Below, piece after piece: positions 45,035 through 53,190 of a stretch of 64,000 nt of DNA (positions are counted from its first letter, which is position 1; every line of letters begins with the position of its first letter). The translations under genes were made by a program, and so were the position numbers. Source of the DNA: Streptosporangium saharense. GTDB taxonomy: Bacteria > Actinomycetota > Actinomycetes > Streptosporangiales > Streptosporangiaceae. The stretch covers positions 660,432 to 724,431 of the forward strand of contig NZ_JACHJP010000001.1 of NCBI RefSeq assembly GCF_014203715.1. The letters are read 5' to 3'. Below the pieces are notes generated by a model, which ran no database searches, was not told where the DNA came from, and saw nothing but the letters and a program-made list of their open reading frames with translations.

Positions 45035-45099
45035 CTTTCTCACGCATCGGGCTTTCTCACACACCAGGCTTTCTCACGCATCGGGCTTTCTCACACAGG
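45035..45099. repeat. 17-bp tandem repeat, about four units
   Basis: Units begin at 45035, 45052, 45069 and 45086, each starting CTTTCTCAC. Units 1 and 3 are identical (CTTTCTCACGCATCGGG); units 2 and 4 share CTTTCTCACACA and differ from them, so the higher-order period is 34 bp. The array covers the last codons and stop of the DUF4291 gene. Confidence 0.9.
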
Positions 45100-45688
45100 A
45101 GCCGATGACTTGGGCGAGTTCCTCAGGCAGGGGATAGGGACGCTCCACGGGCAGCATGCCCGTGACGTCCCGCCCGTCGCGCAGCGCCCGCCGGATGTCG
45201 TGAACCCGGTCGGTCAGATCGGTGATCCGCAGAGTCCACCGGTCGAGATAACGGGCGACGGCCTCCCCGGAAAGCCCAACCTGGATCGACCGGTACGGCA
45301 GGGCATTGTGGTGCGGGTCGCGTTCGGGATCCCACTGGACCCGGACCGGACTTTCCCGCAGCCGCCTCCGCCACGCCTCGGGATCCGTTTCCCCGTCGGG
45401 ATGGCTGAGGCAGGAGTGCCCAAGCGCCCACTCGAACCCTTCCCGACTGATCTCGACGGCCAGAACCCTGGTCTGTCCGGCCTTGGTGGCCCAACCGCAG
45501 CGATACATCATCCACAGAAAGGACGGCTTGATCCAGGTCATCCGCTCACGCTTGAAAGGCGCCACGAACCGCTGCGCCGCGACAGCCGGATCCGCGATGG
45601 CCGGATCATAGGCCTGATAGACCGTGACAGCCTCCTCACCGAAGTCAGCCCGGATCTGCCGATAGGGGACGTTCATCCCGCCGAGCAT
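45074..45688 (-). CDS. DUF4291 family protein
   Basis: 204 residues from ATG 45688 (MLGGMNVPYRQIRADFGEEAVTVYQAY), chosen for the GGAGG 10 nt upstream. ATG 45676 (MNVPYRQ) is the alternative. The family signature is clear: PAIADPAVAAQRFVAPFKRERMTWIKPSFLWMMYRCGWATKAGQTRVLAVEISREGFEWAL and PVRVQWDPERDPHHNALPYRSIQVGLSGEAVARY. Function of the family is unknown. The C-terminus (SCVRKPDA) and the stop codon are formed by the 17-bp tandem repeat, so the protein end has been remodelled. Confidence 0.9.
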   Translation of the reverse strand: MLGGMNVPYRQIRADFGEEAVTVYQAYDPAIADPAVAAQRFVAPFKRERMTWIKPSFLWMMYRCGWATKAGQTRVLAVEISREGFEWALGHSCLSHPDGETDPEAWRRRLRESPVRVQWDPERDPHHNALPYRSIQVGLSGEAVARYLDRWTLRITDLTDRVHDIRRALRDGRDVTGMLPVERPYPLPEELAQVIGSCVRKPDA

Positions 45689-46196
45689 GGTGAACGGTCC
45701 TCCACCCCGCAACAGAATTAACCAGGCTCGGCTCATCATGGACGATGAGCCGAGCATCCTCGATCACGTCGGGTGGCCACGCGGTACGGCTTCGCACACC
45801 GTTTTTGACAGCAGGACTCTGTCCCATTGAATGATGTCCTGGCGGACAGTGGCATGGTCGTGACGACAACGTGAACGGTTCATGCCGGTTACGTGCTGTG
45901 GAATTCAGAAGTCGAGTTCGCCTGGCTGGTGAATGAGCACTGCAGGAGGCGTCGCTTCAGGTGACTTCGGGGTTTTCGTTTGGGCTGACATCCAGTGTCT
46001 CGTTGGCGCGTACCTGCGGTAAGGGGGTGCCGGTGTGCGGGAGAGATAATCGCTAGGACAAGATCAAGAGTGTTGTCTGAAATGCTGCACGTGGCTCTTG
46101 CGGGACGGGGATGACCGGGGTCGGTGGGGAGTTCGCCGGTCAATCCGGGGTGGGAGCGGAAAAGCGGGTCGGGGTTTTTCAGATGGGAGACACGCA
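45689..46196. other. 508-bp intergenic region
   Basis: No gene recognised on either strand; GC is visibly lower than in neighbours. A TTGACA at 45805-45810 with TGAATG 17 bp later is a weak plus-strand promoter candidate. CTGTCC/GGACAG arms flank the segment 45819-45856. The last part (46180-46196) carries the Shine-Dalgarno GGGAGA of the StrR-like gene. Confidence 0.4.
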
Positions 46197-47246
46197 TTGG
46201 TTACGCGGATCGAGACGGCCGCCTCGTCGAGTGTGACCCGGTCTCAGGGGGAAGCGTTGGATGAGGACTACCGTTCCAGGCTTTCTGAAGTTCAGACGGT
46301 TCCCGTTCGTGAGCTGCTCTCGGCGGACACGCCGCGGAGCGGGGGAGAGGATCTCCAGCACGTACGCCTGCTCTCCAGCGTGGAGACCGCGCTGCCCCCG
46401 GTGATCGTGCACCGGTCCACCCGGCGGATCGTGGACGGGATGCACCGGCTGCGGGCGGCGATGCTGCGGGGGGACGAGACCATAAGCGTGCGGTTCTTCG
46501 ACGGTGACGAGCGCGAGGCCTTCGTGGTCGCCGTCAAGGAGAACATCACTCATGGCCTGCCGCTCTCCGCCGATGACCGGGCCGCGGCCGCCGTACGGAT
46601 CGTCCGGACGTATCCCCACTGGTCAGACAGGATGATCGCCAAGGTCGCAGGGCTGTCCGCTCGGACGGTGAGCGGCATCCGCCGTACCGCACTCCCCGAG
46701 GACGCCTCGCCGAAGGCGCGGCTGGGGAACGACGGCCGGGTCCGTCCGCTGGACAGCTCGACGGGCCGGATCCGCGCGGCCGAACTCCTCACGAAGGAGC
46801 CGCGTGCCTCGCTGCGGAAGGTCGCCGAGCAGGCGGGCATCTCACCGGGCACGGTCCGGGACGTCCGCAACCGCCTTGAACGCGGGGAGGGACCGTTACC
46901 GGGTCTGCGACGGTCCGTTGACGCGCGACCAGCCTCGGCCTCGCGCGAGCGGCCGGTCACCGCGGACATTCCGCTCCCGGACACCGCCCCCGAATCCCCT
47001 CCCCGCCGAAGGTCGTCACTGAAGACCCTGATCAGGGACCCTTCCCTCCGGTCCAGGGAGCACGGCAGGCTCCTTCTTCGGATGCTCAGCGTGAACGCCC
47101 AGCTCACGTCGATCCGGGAGCAACTGGTCGCCGTGATCCCCGAACACCGCATCAGCCAGGTCAGCCAGCTGGCCAGGGAAAGTGCCGCGGCATGGACGGA
47201 GTTCGCGGAAAGACTCGAACGCAGAACGGCACGCCCCAAAGCGTGA
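46197..47246 (+). CDS. StrR-like ParB-domain transcriptional activator
   Basis: 349 residues if the TTG at 46197 is the start, which has GGGAGA 6 nt before it; the frame is open further upstream. The ParB N-terminal-like domain reads LPPVIVHRSTRRIVDGMHRLRAAMLRG and VRFFDGDEREAFVVAVKENITHGLPLSADDRAAAAVRIVRTYPHWSDRMIAKVAGLSARTVSGIRR. These match pathway-specific activators of the StrR family (aminoglycoside, glycopeptide and enediyne clusters). A second HTH (LRKVAEQAGISPGTVRDVRNRL) follows. No antibiotic cluster lies beside it in this window. Confidence 0.88.
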   Translation: MVTRIETAASSSVTRSQGEALDEDYRSRLSEVQTVPVRELLSADTPRSGGEDLQHVRLLSSVETALPPVIVHRSTRRIVDGMHRLRAAMLRGDETISVRFFDGDEREAFVVAVKENITHGLPLSADDRAAAAVRIVRTYPHWSDRMIAKVAGLSARTVSGIRRTALPEDASPKARLGNDGRVRPLDSSTGRIRAAELLTKEPRASLRKVAEQAGISPGTVRDVRNRLERGEGPLPGLRRSVDARPASASRERPVTADIPLPDTAPESPPRRRSSLKTLIRDPSLRSREHGRLLLRMLSVNAQLTSIREQLVAVIPEHRISQVSQLARESAAAWTEFAERLERRTARPKA

Positions 47247-47355
47247 GGTGGAGAAGCGGTGGTGAGGACCGAGGATCTGATCGGTATTCAGGCGAAAGCA
47301 CCGGTCTGGGAAAGCGCTGGCCGACGGCCGTGATTCCTCTGGGAGCCTGTGAGGC

Positions 47356-47682
47356 ATGAGCGAGATAGTCAGGCGGGTGCCGTTTCCCTTCGACGGCGGG
47401 AAGTTCCCTTCCGAGCTTGGGGCTGTCGTGCAACGTACGGTCCTCAGCGGAGAGTTTCCCGTGCTCGTCGTGATCCACGATGACGACGATGACTGGCTGA
47501 TCGGGGACGCCGTGACCGACGCGAGCGATCCCGAGGTCCTGCTCATCAGCCACGTTCGTCACCTGGTGGAACGCGATCCCAGCATCGAGGAGACCGCCGA
47601 TCTGCCCCGCGGGTACGCGGCTCGAAGGGTGTCGCCGTCGGCTCCTTGGACGATCGAGAGGTGGAGCTACGAGGACGAGTAG
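47356..47682 (+). CDS. hypothetical protein
   Basis: 108 residues, ATG 47356 (MSEIVRRVPFPFDGGKFPSELGAVVQRTVLSGEFPVLVVIHDDDDDWLIGDAV). The middle has a run of five Asp followed by a WLIGD strand; the pattern resembles small actinobacterial proteins in immunity or toxin neighbourhoods, but I do not assign a family. No membrane or signal segment. Confidence 0.65.
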   Translation: MSEIVRRVPFPFDGGKFPSELGAVVQRTVLSGEFPVLVVIHDDDDDWLIGDAVTDASDPEVLLISHVRHLVERDPSIEETADLPRGYAARRVSPSAPWTIERWSYEDE

Positions 47683-47719
47683 TGCGACCATCGCCGCATG
47701 ATGTCGATCAGAAAGAACC

Positions 47720-48187
47720 ATGCCGCGTAGGCGCCCCTCCGAGGTCCGCGCACGCAGGGTGCGGTGCGGAACCCACAGGGTCTCGATTCACCAGGTGCCA
47801 GGTCTCACCGCCCACCCCATGGCCGCGGTGATCGCCCTGGAACACACCCTCCTGCAGCCGGGCGAGGTGGCCGCGAGGCTGTTGGCCTGGGCACAGGACG
47901 TCATCCCCGGCACCTCAGCCAAGCTCCTCCCCACGTGCTCATGCGCTGGGTGCGCCTGGGAGGTCGATCCACGCGGGGAACTCGAAAGGGCGCTCGTCGC
48001 CCTGCCCCACTGGGCCAGGCCGTACCTCTATGGCCTGGTGCTTCCCATTGACAGGAGCTTCCTCGCCAGGACGACGCCGGATCCGTATGCCTCGCCTGAT
48101 TGGCCGTGGTGGCGACAACGACGACGTCCGTACTTCGGAGAAAGGCGGACTTCAGGGGGTGTCCAGGACGGCGGCCAGGCGTTGTAG
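47720..48187 (+). CDS. hypothetical protein, 3' end altered by a sulfatase-gene remnant
   Basis: 155 residues, ATG 47720 (MPRRRPSEVRARRVRCGTHRVSIHQVPGLTAHP). The core AAVIALEHTLLQPGEVAARLLAWAQDVIPG, the Cys pair region LLPTCSCAGCAWEV and LERALVALPHWARPYLYGLVLPIDRSFLARTTPDPYASPDWPWWRQ look like a conserved small actinobacterial protein. The last ten residues (GGVQDGGQAL) and the stop are encoded by a stretch homologous, in antisense, to the 3' end of the alkyl sulfatase gene at 53 kb, so the natural C-terminus has probably been replaced. Confidence 0.65.
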   Translation: MPRRRPSEVRARRVRCGTHRVSIHQVPGLTAHPMAAVIALEHTLLQPGEVAARLLAWAQDVIPGTSAKLLPTCSCAGCAWEVDPRGELERALVALPHWARPYLYGLVLPIDRSFLARTTPDPYASPDWPWWRQRRRPYFGERRTSGGVQDGGQAL

Positions 48188-48216
48188 GGAGTGGGGTTGC
48201 CGTCGTGGTCGAGGTG
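48155..48216 (-). pseudogene. remnant of an alkyl sulfatase 3' end
   Basis: These 62 bp match 53221-53283, inside the intact sulfatase gene, with about five differences and one missing base. Read on the minus strand the remnant gives HLDHDGNPTP in one frame and LQRLAAVLDTP in the next, against HIDHDGDPTP-LQRLATILDTP in the intact gene, so a 1-bp deletion broke it. Nothing else of the sulfatase gene is recognisable. It lies on the far side of the nSTAND-WD40 gene from the intact copy. Confidence 0.8.
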
Positions 48217-48293
48217 CCTGAAACTCACCGGCGACGACGAGCAGAACGCGTCCGCGAATGGTGGGCAAGTACGGCAAGCGAGAGCGCCTGACC

Positions 48294-51200
48294 TTATCGA
48301 GAGGCCGGGCAGTTGGGCTGATGGTAGGGCTCGCCGGGAATGTATTGCCGCCACTCCTCGGGGGTGAAGGACCGGCCTGCGATGCTGCACACCGCTCGCA
48401 GGAGGGCCTGGGGATCATACGGTAAACCGACGTTCCAGATCCGTACCATGCCATCGCCTCCAGCGGTGGCCAGGCGGGTGCCGTCTGGGCTGAACGCCAC
48501 CGAGAACACGGTATTGGTGTGACCGGTGAGGGAAGTGCCGATTTGCCTGCCGGTGGCCGTATCCCAGATCCGCACCGACTTGTCGTATCCGCCGCTGGCC
48601 AGGCGGGTGCTATCTGGGCTGAACGCCACTGAATACACCCCGCTGGTGTGTCCGGTGAGGGGGGCGCCGATTTGTCTGCCGGTGGCCGTGTCCCAGATTC
48701 GCACGGTGGTGTCGTCTCCGGCGCTGGCGAGGCGGGTGCCGTCTGGGCTGAATGCCACCGAGTACACCCGGCCGGTGTGTCCGGTGAGGGGGGCGCCGAT
48801 TTGCCTGCCGGTGGCTGTATCCCAGATCCGCACGGTGGTGTCAGCTCCGGCGCTGGCCAGGCGGGTGCCGTCCGGGCTGAACGCCACCGAATACACCCCG
48901 TTGATTTGCCTGACGACAGGGGCGCCGGTCGGTTTGCCGGTGGCTGAGTTCCAGATCCGCACGGTGATTTCGCCTCCGCCGCTGGCCAGGCGGGTGCCGT
49001 CTGGACTGAACGCCACCGAGAGCACTGTGCTGGCGTATTTGGCGACGGGAGCGCCAGTCGGTTTGTTGGCAGCCACATTCCAGCTCCACACCGTCTTGTC
49101 GTCTCCGGCGCTGGCGAGGCGGGTGCCGTCTGGACTGAACGCCACCGAATACACCACACCGGTGTGTCCGGTGAGAGGCTGGCCGGCCGGTTTTCCGATG
49201 GTTGCATTCCAAATCCGCACGGTTTTGTCGCCTCCGGCGCTGGCGAGGCGGGTGCCGTCTTGATTGAACGCCACTGAATACACCACACCGGTGTGCCCGG
49301 CGAGGGGGGCACCGCTTTGTTGGTTGGTGGCTGCATTCCAGATCCGCACGGTGGTGTCGTCTCCGCCGCTGGCCAGGCGGGTGCCGTCCGGGCTGAACGC
49401 CACTGAATACACCACACCGGTGTGCCCGGTGAAGGGGGCACCGATCTGTTGGTTGGTGACCGTATCCCAGACGCGCACGGTTTTGTCAGCTCCGGCGCTG
49501 GCGAGGCGGGTGCCGTCATGGTTGAACGCCACCGAATACACCACACCGGTATGCCCAGTAAGGAAGGTGCCGCTTTGTTGGTTGGTGGCCGTATCCCAGA
49601 TCCGCACGGTGGTGTCGTCTCCGCCGCTGGCCAGGCGGGTGCCGTCCGGGCTGAACGCCACCGAATACACCACACCGATGTGTCCGGTGAGGGGCGCGCC
49701 GACTTGCTTGCCGGTGGCCGTATCCCAGAGGCGTACGGTTTTGTCGTCTCCGGCGCTGGCGAGGCGGGTGCCGTCTGGGCTGAATGCCACCGAGTACACC
49801 CCGCCGGTGTGTCCGGTGAGGGGCGCGCCGATTTGCCTGCCGGTGGCCGTATCCCAGAGGCGTACGGTTTTGTCGTCTCCGGCGCTGGCGAGGCGGGTGC
49901 CGTCTCGGTTGAACGCCACCGAGTACACCCCGCCGGTGTGCCCGATGAGGAAATTACCGATCTGCCCAGCGTTGGCCACACCTCGGATCGACACCGTGCC
50001 GTCGTCTCCGGCGATGGCCAGGTACTTACCGTCCGGGCTGAAGGCTACCGAGCGTAACGTTCCACCCTCAAGGAGATCGTCAGCGTCACTCTGCCTGCCA
50101 GTCGTCGCATTCCAGATCGACACGACGCCATCGCCTCCGGCGGAGGCCAGGCGGGCGCCACCCGGACTGAAAGCCACTGAGAACACCGTACTGGTGTGCT
50201 TGGTCAGGACAGCACGTGCAGGTCTGCTGAGGAGAGCGGCCATGCTCGCTCGAGCTTCGTCGGTATCGGCGATGGCTTGCGCCGCAGCGGCCAGCCGCGC
50301 CGATGTCTCTGGGATGCCGGGCAGGGCTTGGCTGTAGGTGGCCGCCTCCCGAGAGGCGGCCTGGGCACTGCGAGCCAGCGCCAACGCGCGTTGCTGATTG
50401 GCATCTTGGCTGGAGAGTGCCGCGGCCACTGCGGCGATGCTCGTGATCACCAGCAGCCCGGCCAAGACCGCGGACATCCCCTGCCGGCGGAGTCGAGTCC
50501 GAGCGGCGGTACGGGCGCCGTCGTGCAGAAACGCCTCCACAGAGTGGGACAGGTCGAATCCGTCGTAGCGGTCCGGGTCAGCCCGCCAGCGGGTGATGGC
50601 CTCCTGGGCGGCTTGCAGACGAACCCCGCGATACAGGAACGACGCATCCCGGCGACGCTGGTCCCATTTGGTGGAATCTCGAACGATCTCCCCGTGCAGG
50701 GCCCGGTCAGCGCTCTCGCTGGCCAACCAGTCCTGCAGTAGCGGCCAGGCGGTCAGCAGTACGTCGTGGGCGAGTTCGACCGCGTTGGCTCCCCCCGCCG
50801 TCTCAGGAGTCTCGGGCGCCGGGGAGACGTTGGCGGTGGCCTCCGACGCGGGATCAGCGGATACCGCCTCCGTTGTCTGGGCCGGGTCGGGGGGCCGGAG
50901 CACAGGGCCGGTGATCATCAGCCGGGCGGCGGTGAACACCTCGACCACCTGCCGGGCCAGTTCAGGCGGTTCGGGTGCGCACAAGGCGGCCAACTCACCC
51001 ATGGTGGCGCGGCGTCGGCTGACCTGCCCGTCGGCGCCCGTGATCGTCAACGCCAGGATCAGACGCGGAGCGATGGCCTGCTGCCGGGGGGTGAGGGAGT
51101 CGAAGGCCTCTTTGGCGGTGGCTTCCACAGCCGAGGCGACGCCGCCGGAGCGATCGTAGCCCTGCCGGGTCAGCTTCCCGCCTTCGCGCTGATCCCAGGT

Positions 51201-52952
51201 GCGCACCATCGCCATCGACAGCAGCGGCAACGCCCCCGTCAGCCCTGTGAGGCCGATCCCGCCCGCGGGCAGGCGCAGGTGGCCGACCAGTTCCCGCACC
51301 ACCTGCTCGGCCAGGCCGTCTTCCACACTCGCCCCGGCTGCGGCGGCCGGGCCGGTGATCGCCCGCTGTAGTTCCGGCTCGTTCATCGGGCCCAGCACGA
51401 ACATCCGCTCCTGCAACGCCCGCTCCAGCACCGGGTGAGCGGCGCACCGCTCGACGAAGTCTCCGCGCATCGCCACCACCACGACCCCCGGTGCCGGTCT
51501 GCCTGCCTGCTCACCGGCCGCGCGTTCCGGCTGGGCGGAAGGCACCGGAGCGGCCCCGCTTCCGGTGCCGACGGTCATCGCCTCCAGAGCGACGACGAAC
51601 GTCTCCGCTTCCTCGGCGTGCTCTCCCGAGGTCAGGGTGAACAGTTCCTCGAACTGGTCGACGACCACGACCAGGCGTTGCGGGCCGTCACCGGTCGCGC
51701 CCTGCTGGTGGCGGCGGATCCGTTCGGCGGCCAGCACCTGGTAGGCCCGCTCCCTGGCCCGGGACGGGTCGCGGCCTAGCTCGGCCAGCACGGTGTCGGG
51801 GTCGGCGCCACAGCGCACCGCCAACTGTGTGGCCAACTCCTGCAGCGGCCGCTGCCCGGGGGTGAAGGTCACCGGCACCCATTTCGCGCCACCAGGGCCA
51901 CCAGGGCCACCAGGGCCACCAGGGCCACCGGCGGACGAGGAGGCGGGGGTGGTCAGCGCAGGCAGTAGTCCGGCGTGCAACAGGGAGGACTTGCCCTCCC
52001 CAGAGGCCCCGATCACCACGATCAGCCCGCCTTCGCGGGGGACGGTGACCATCGCCGTCAGCCGGGCGGTGGCCTGGCCTCGCCCGTAGAACAGGTCCGC
52101 CTGGGCTGGGCCGAACGGCTCCAGCCCCTGATACGGGCACCCGCCCGCCCACGCCGTGCCGCTCGCGCCCAGCAGTGCAGCGGAGGTGCCGCCAGGTGGG
52201 CGGACTGCCAGCTCGCTCAACTGTTCACGCATCACCGTCAGCAGGGCGATCTGCTGCTGTGTCTGGGCGCGGTCGAAGCGATGCTCGGCATCTTGCCGGT
52301 ACAGGGTCTGCTGGATCCGGGCCACTTCGACGTACAGCAATCTCAGCATCGGTGCCAGCGCCGCGATCTGCCGGCCGAGCTCGACGAAGGCTGTCATCAG
52401 TTCCTCCAGCAGCCGGGCATGTCCCTGGGCGACTGCTTCACCGATCACGACCTGGGTGACCTCGACCTCGGCCAGCACCCTCCCCAGCGTCTCGGCGAGG
52501 GCATCGGCGTGCGCGTCTCCGGCCTGTAGGGCCTTCTCCAACTGCGCCGTCAGTTCCCGCTCCACCTGCCGCACCCGGTCGGCCGGCTGGGCAGCGGCAC
52601 GGGTATCACCGGGGGTTCTGAGGCTGGTTTTGGCGCGGGCAGCGGCCAGGTAGGAGCCGATGAGGCCCGACAACAGATTCTCCCCGACCGAGCCGACCAC
52701 GTTGATCCCGGCCGCCGCCACCGCCAGGCCCGGCTCGGCCAGGGCCAGGGGAGCAAGTGCGCTCGCGCACAGCGCGGCCAGCAGCGCCCGCGGGCTCGCC
52801 CAGCCCACTCCCCGCGCGGACTGGGACGCCGCCTGCCGCACCCAGCCGCGCACCCCGTTCTGGGCAGCGGCGATCTGCTCGGGCAGCAGGACATGACCAT
52901 CCAGTTCAGGCAGTTCAGACAGCTCGGGGAGTTGCTCACCGTGGTGGCTCAC
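48294..52952 (-). CDS. nSTAND NTPase with 14 WD40 repeats
   Basis: 1552 residues from GTG 52952 (MSHHGEQLPELSELPELDG), chosen for AGGAG just upstream. N-terminal helical region with a hydrophobic stretch (about 45-100), coiled-coil-like helices (130-270), nSTAND1-type NTPase with Walker A VIGASGEGKSSLL near 314 and Walker B RLVVVVDQFEELF near 428, a winged/helical domain to about 800, one membrane helix (MSAVLAGLLVITSIAAVAAAL, about 825), then 14 WD40 repeats of 43 residues (about 895-1515), i.e. two seven-bladed propellers. STAND proteins act as ligand-triggered oligomerising switches, in signalling or phage defence. The role of this one is not known. Confidence 0.93.
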   Translation of the reverse strand: MSHHGEQLPELSELPELDGHVLLPEQIAAAQNGVRGWVRQAASQSARGVGWASPRALLAALCASALAPLALAEPGLAVAAAGINVVGSVGENLLSGLIGSYLAAARAKTSLRTPGDTRAAAQPADRVRQVERELTAQLEKALQAGDAHADALAETLGRVLAEVEVTQVVIGEAVAQGHARLLEELMTAFVELGRQIAALAPMLRLLYVEVARIQQTLYRQDAEHRFDRAQTQQQIALLTVMREQLSELAVRPPGGTSAALLGASGTAWAGGCPYQGLEPFGPAQADLFYGRGQATARLTAMVTVPREGGLIVVIGASGEGKSSLLHAGLLPALTTPASSSAGGPGGPGGPGGPGGAKWVPVTFTPGQRPLQELATQLAVRCGADPDTVLAELGRDPSRARERAYQVLAAERIRRHQQGATGDGPQRLVVVVDQFEELFTLTSGEHAEEAETFVVALEAMTVGTGSGAAPVPSAQPERAAGEQAGRPAPGVVVVAMRGDFVERCAAHPVLERALQERMFVLGPMNEPELQRAITGPAAAAGASVEDGLAEQVVRELVGHLRLPAGGIGLTGLTGALPLLSMAMVRTWDQREGGKLTRQGYDRSGGVASAVEATAKEAFDSLTPRQQAIAPRLILALTITGADGQVSRRRATMGELAALCAPEPPELARQVVEVFTAARLMITGPVLRPPDPAQTTEAVSADPASEATANVSPAPETPETAGGANAVELAHDVLLTAWPLLQDWLASESADRALHGEIVRDSTKWDQRRRDASFLYRGVRLQAAQEAITRWRADPDRYDGFDLSHSVEAFLHDGARTAARTRLRRQGMSAVLAGLLVITSIAAVAAALSSQDANQQRALALARSAQAASREAATYSQALPGIPETSARLAAAAQAIADTDEARASMAALLSRPARAVLTKHTSTVFSVAFSPGGARLASAGGDGVVSIWNATTGRQSDADDLLEGGTLRSVAFSPDGKYLAIAGDDGTVSIRGVANAGQIGNFLIGHTGGVYSVAFNRDGTRLASAGDDKTVRLWDTATGRQIGAPLTGHTGGVYSVAFSPDGTRLASAGDDKTVRLWDTATGKQVGAPLTGHIGVVYSVAFSPDGTRLASGGDDTTVRIWDTATNQQSGTFLTGHTGVVYSVAFNHDGTRLASAGADKTVRVWDTVTNQQIGAPFTGHTGVVYSVAFSPDGTRLASGGDDTTVRIWNAATNQQSGAPLAGHTGVVYSVAFNQDGTRLASAGGDKTVRIWNATIGKPAGQPLTGHTGVVYSVAFSPDGTRLASAGDDKTVWSWNVAANKPTGAPVAKYASTVLSVAFSPDGTRLASGGGEITVRIWNSATGKPTGAPVVRQINGVYSVAFSPDGTRLASAGADTTVRIWDTATGRQIGAPLTGHTGRVYSVAFSPDGTRLASAGDDTTVRIWDTATGRQIGAPLTGHTSGVYSVAFSPDSTRLASGGYDKSVRIWDTATGRQIGTSLTGHTNTVFSVAFSPDGTRLATAGGDGMVRIWNVGLPYDPQALLRAVCSIAGRSFTPEEWRQYIPGEPYHQPNCPASR
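48420..50250 (-). repeat. 129-bp WD40-coding tandem repeat array
   Basis: Fourteen copies of a 129-bp unit encode VYSVAFSPDGTRLASxGxDxTVRIWxxAT. Repeats 3-13 are strikingly alike in DNA as well as protein, whereas repeats 1, 2, 10 and 14 are more divergent. This points to recent amplification or gene conversion of the inner blades. Confidence 0.9.
51891..51932 (-). repeat. 9-bp tandem repeat encoding Gly-Gly-Pro
   Basis: About four to five near-perfect copies of CCAGGGCCA code on the minus strand for (GGP)n in the loop between the Walker A helix and the next strand of the STAND NTPase. Copy number is likely variable by slippage; in-frame changes would only alter loop length. Confidence 0.85.
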
Positions 52953-53190
52953 ACTGCTCCTGACCGTGCGATACGACAGCCGACATAGCGTGCGACAGCA
53001 GAGGCCGAAGTCGAGTGGCATCCCGGCCCCTCTTACGGCCTCCATGGCTTATCGGCCCAACCCCGCCGAGCGCTACCCAACCCCAGCACATCGGTCTGCC
53101 CTGAACGGTAAGCGTTCACCGAGCGTTACTCACCCACGAGCCGACTGTCCGGAAAAACCCAGGCACCCCAGCGTGAGATGCGGAACCCGA

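Noticed and set aside
45035..45099. CRISPR array
   Set aside because: 17-bp units directly abut without unique spacers and are degenerate; no cas genes nearby.
45800..45860. insertion-sequence terminal repeat
   Set aside because: CTGTCC/GGACAG arms are only 6 bp, no transposase frame or target duplication is visible.
48152..49981. 609-codon minus-strand frame overlapping the WD40 region in another frame
   Set aside because: It is the repeated WD40 DNA read out of frame (TAPASPAPETT-type repeats). Only its last residues, LQRLAAVLDTP, reflect the real sulfatase remnant and are reported as such.
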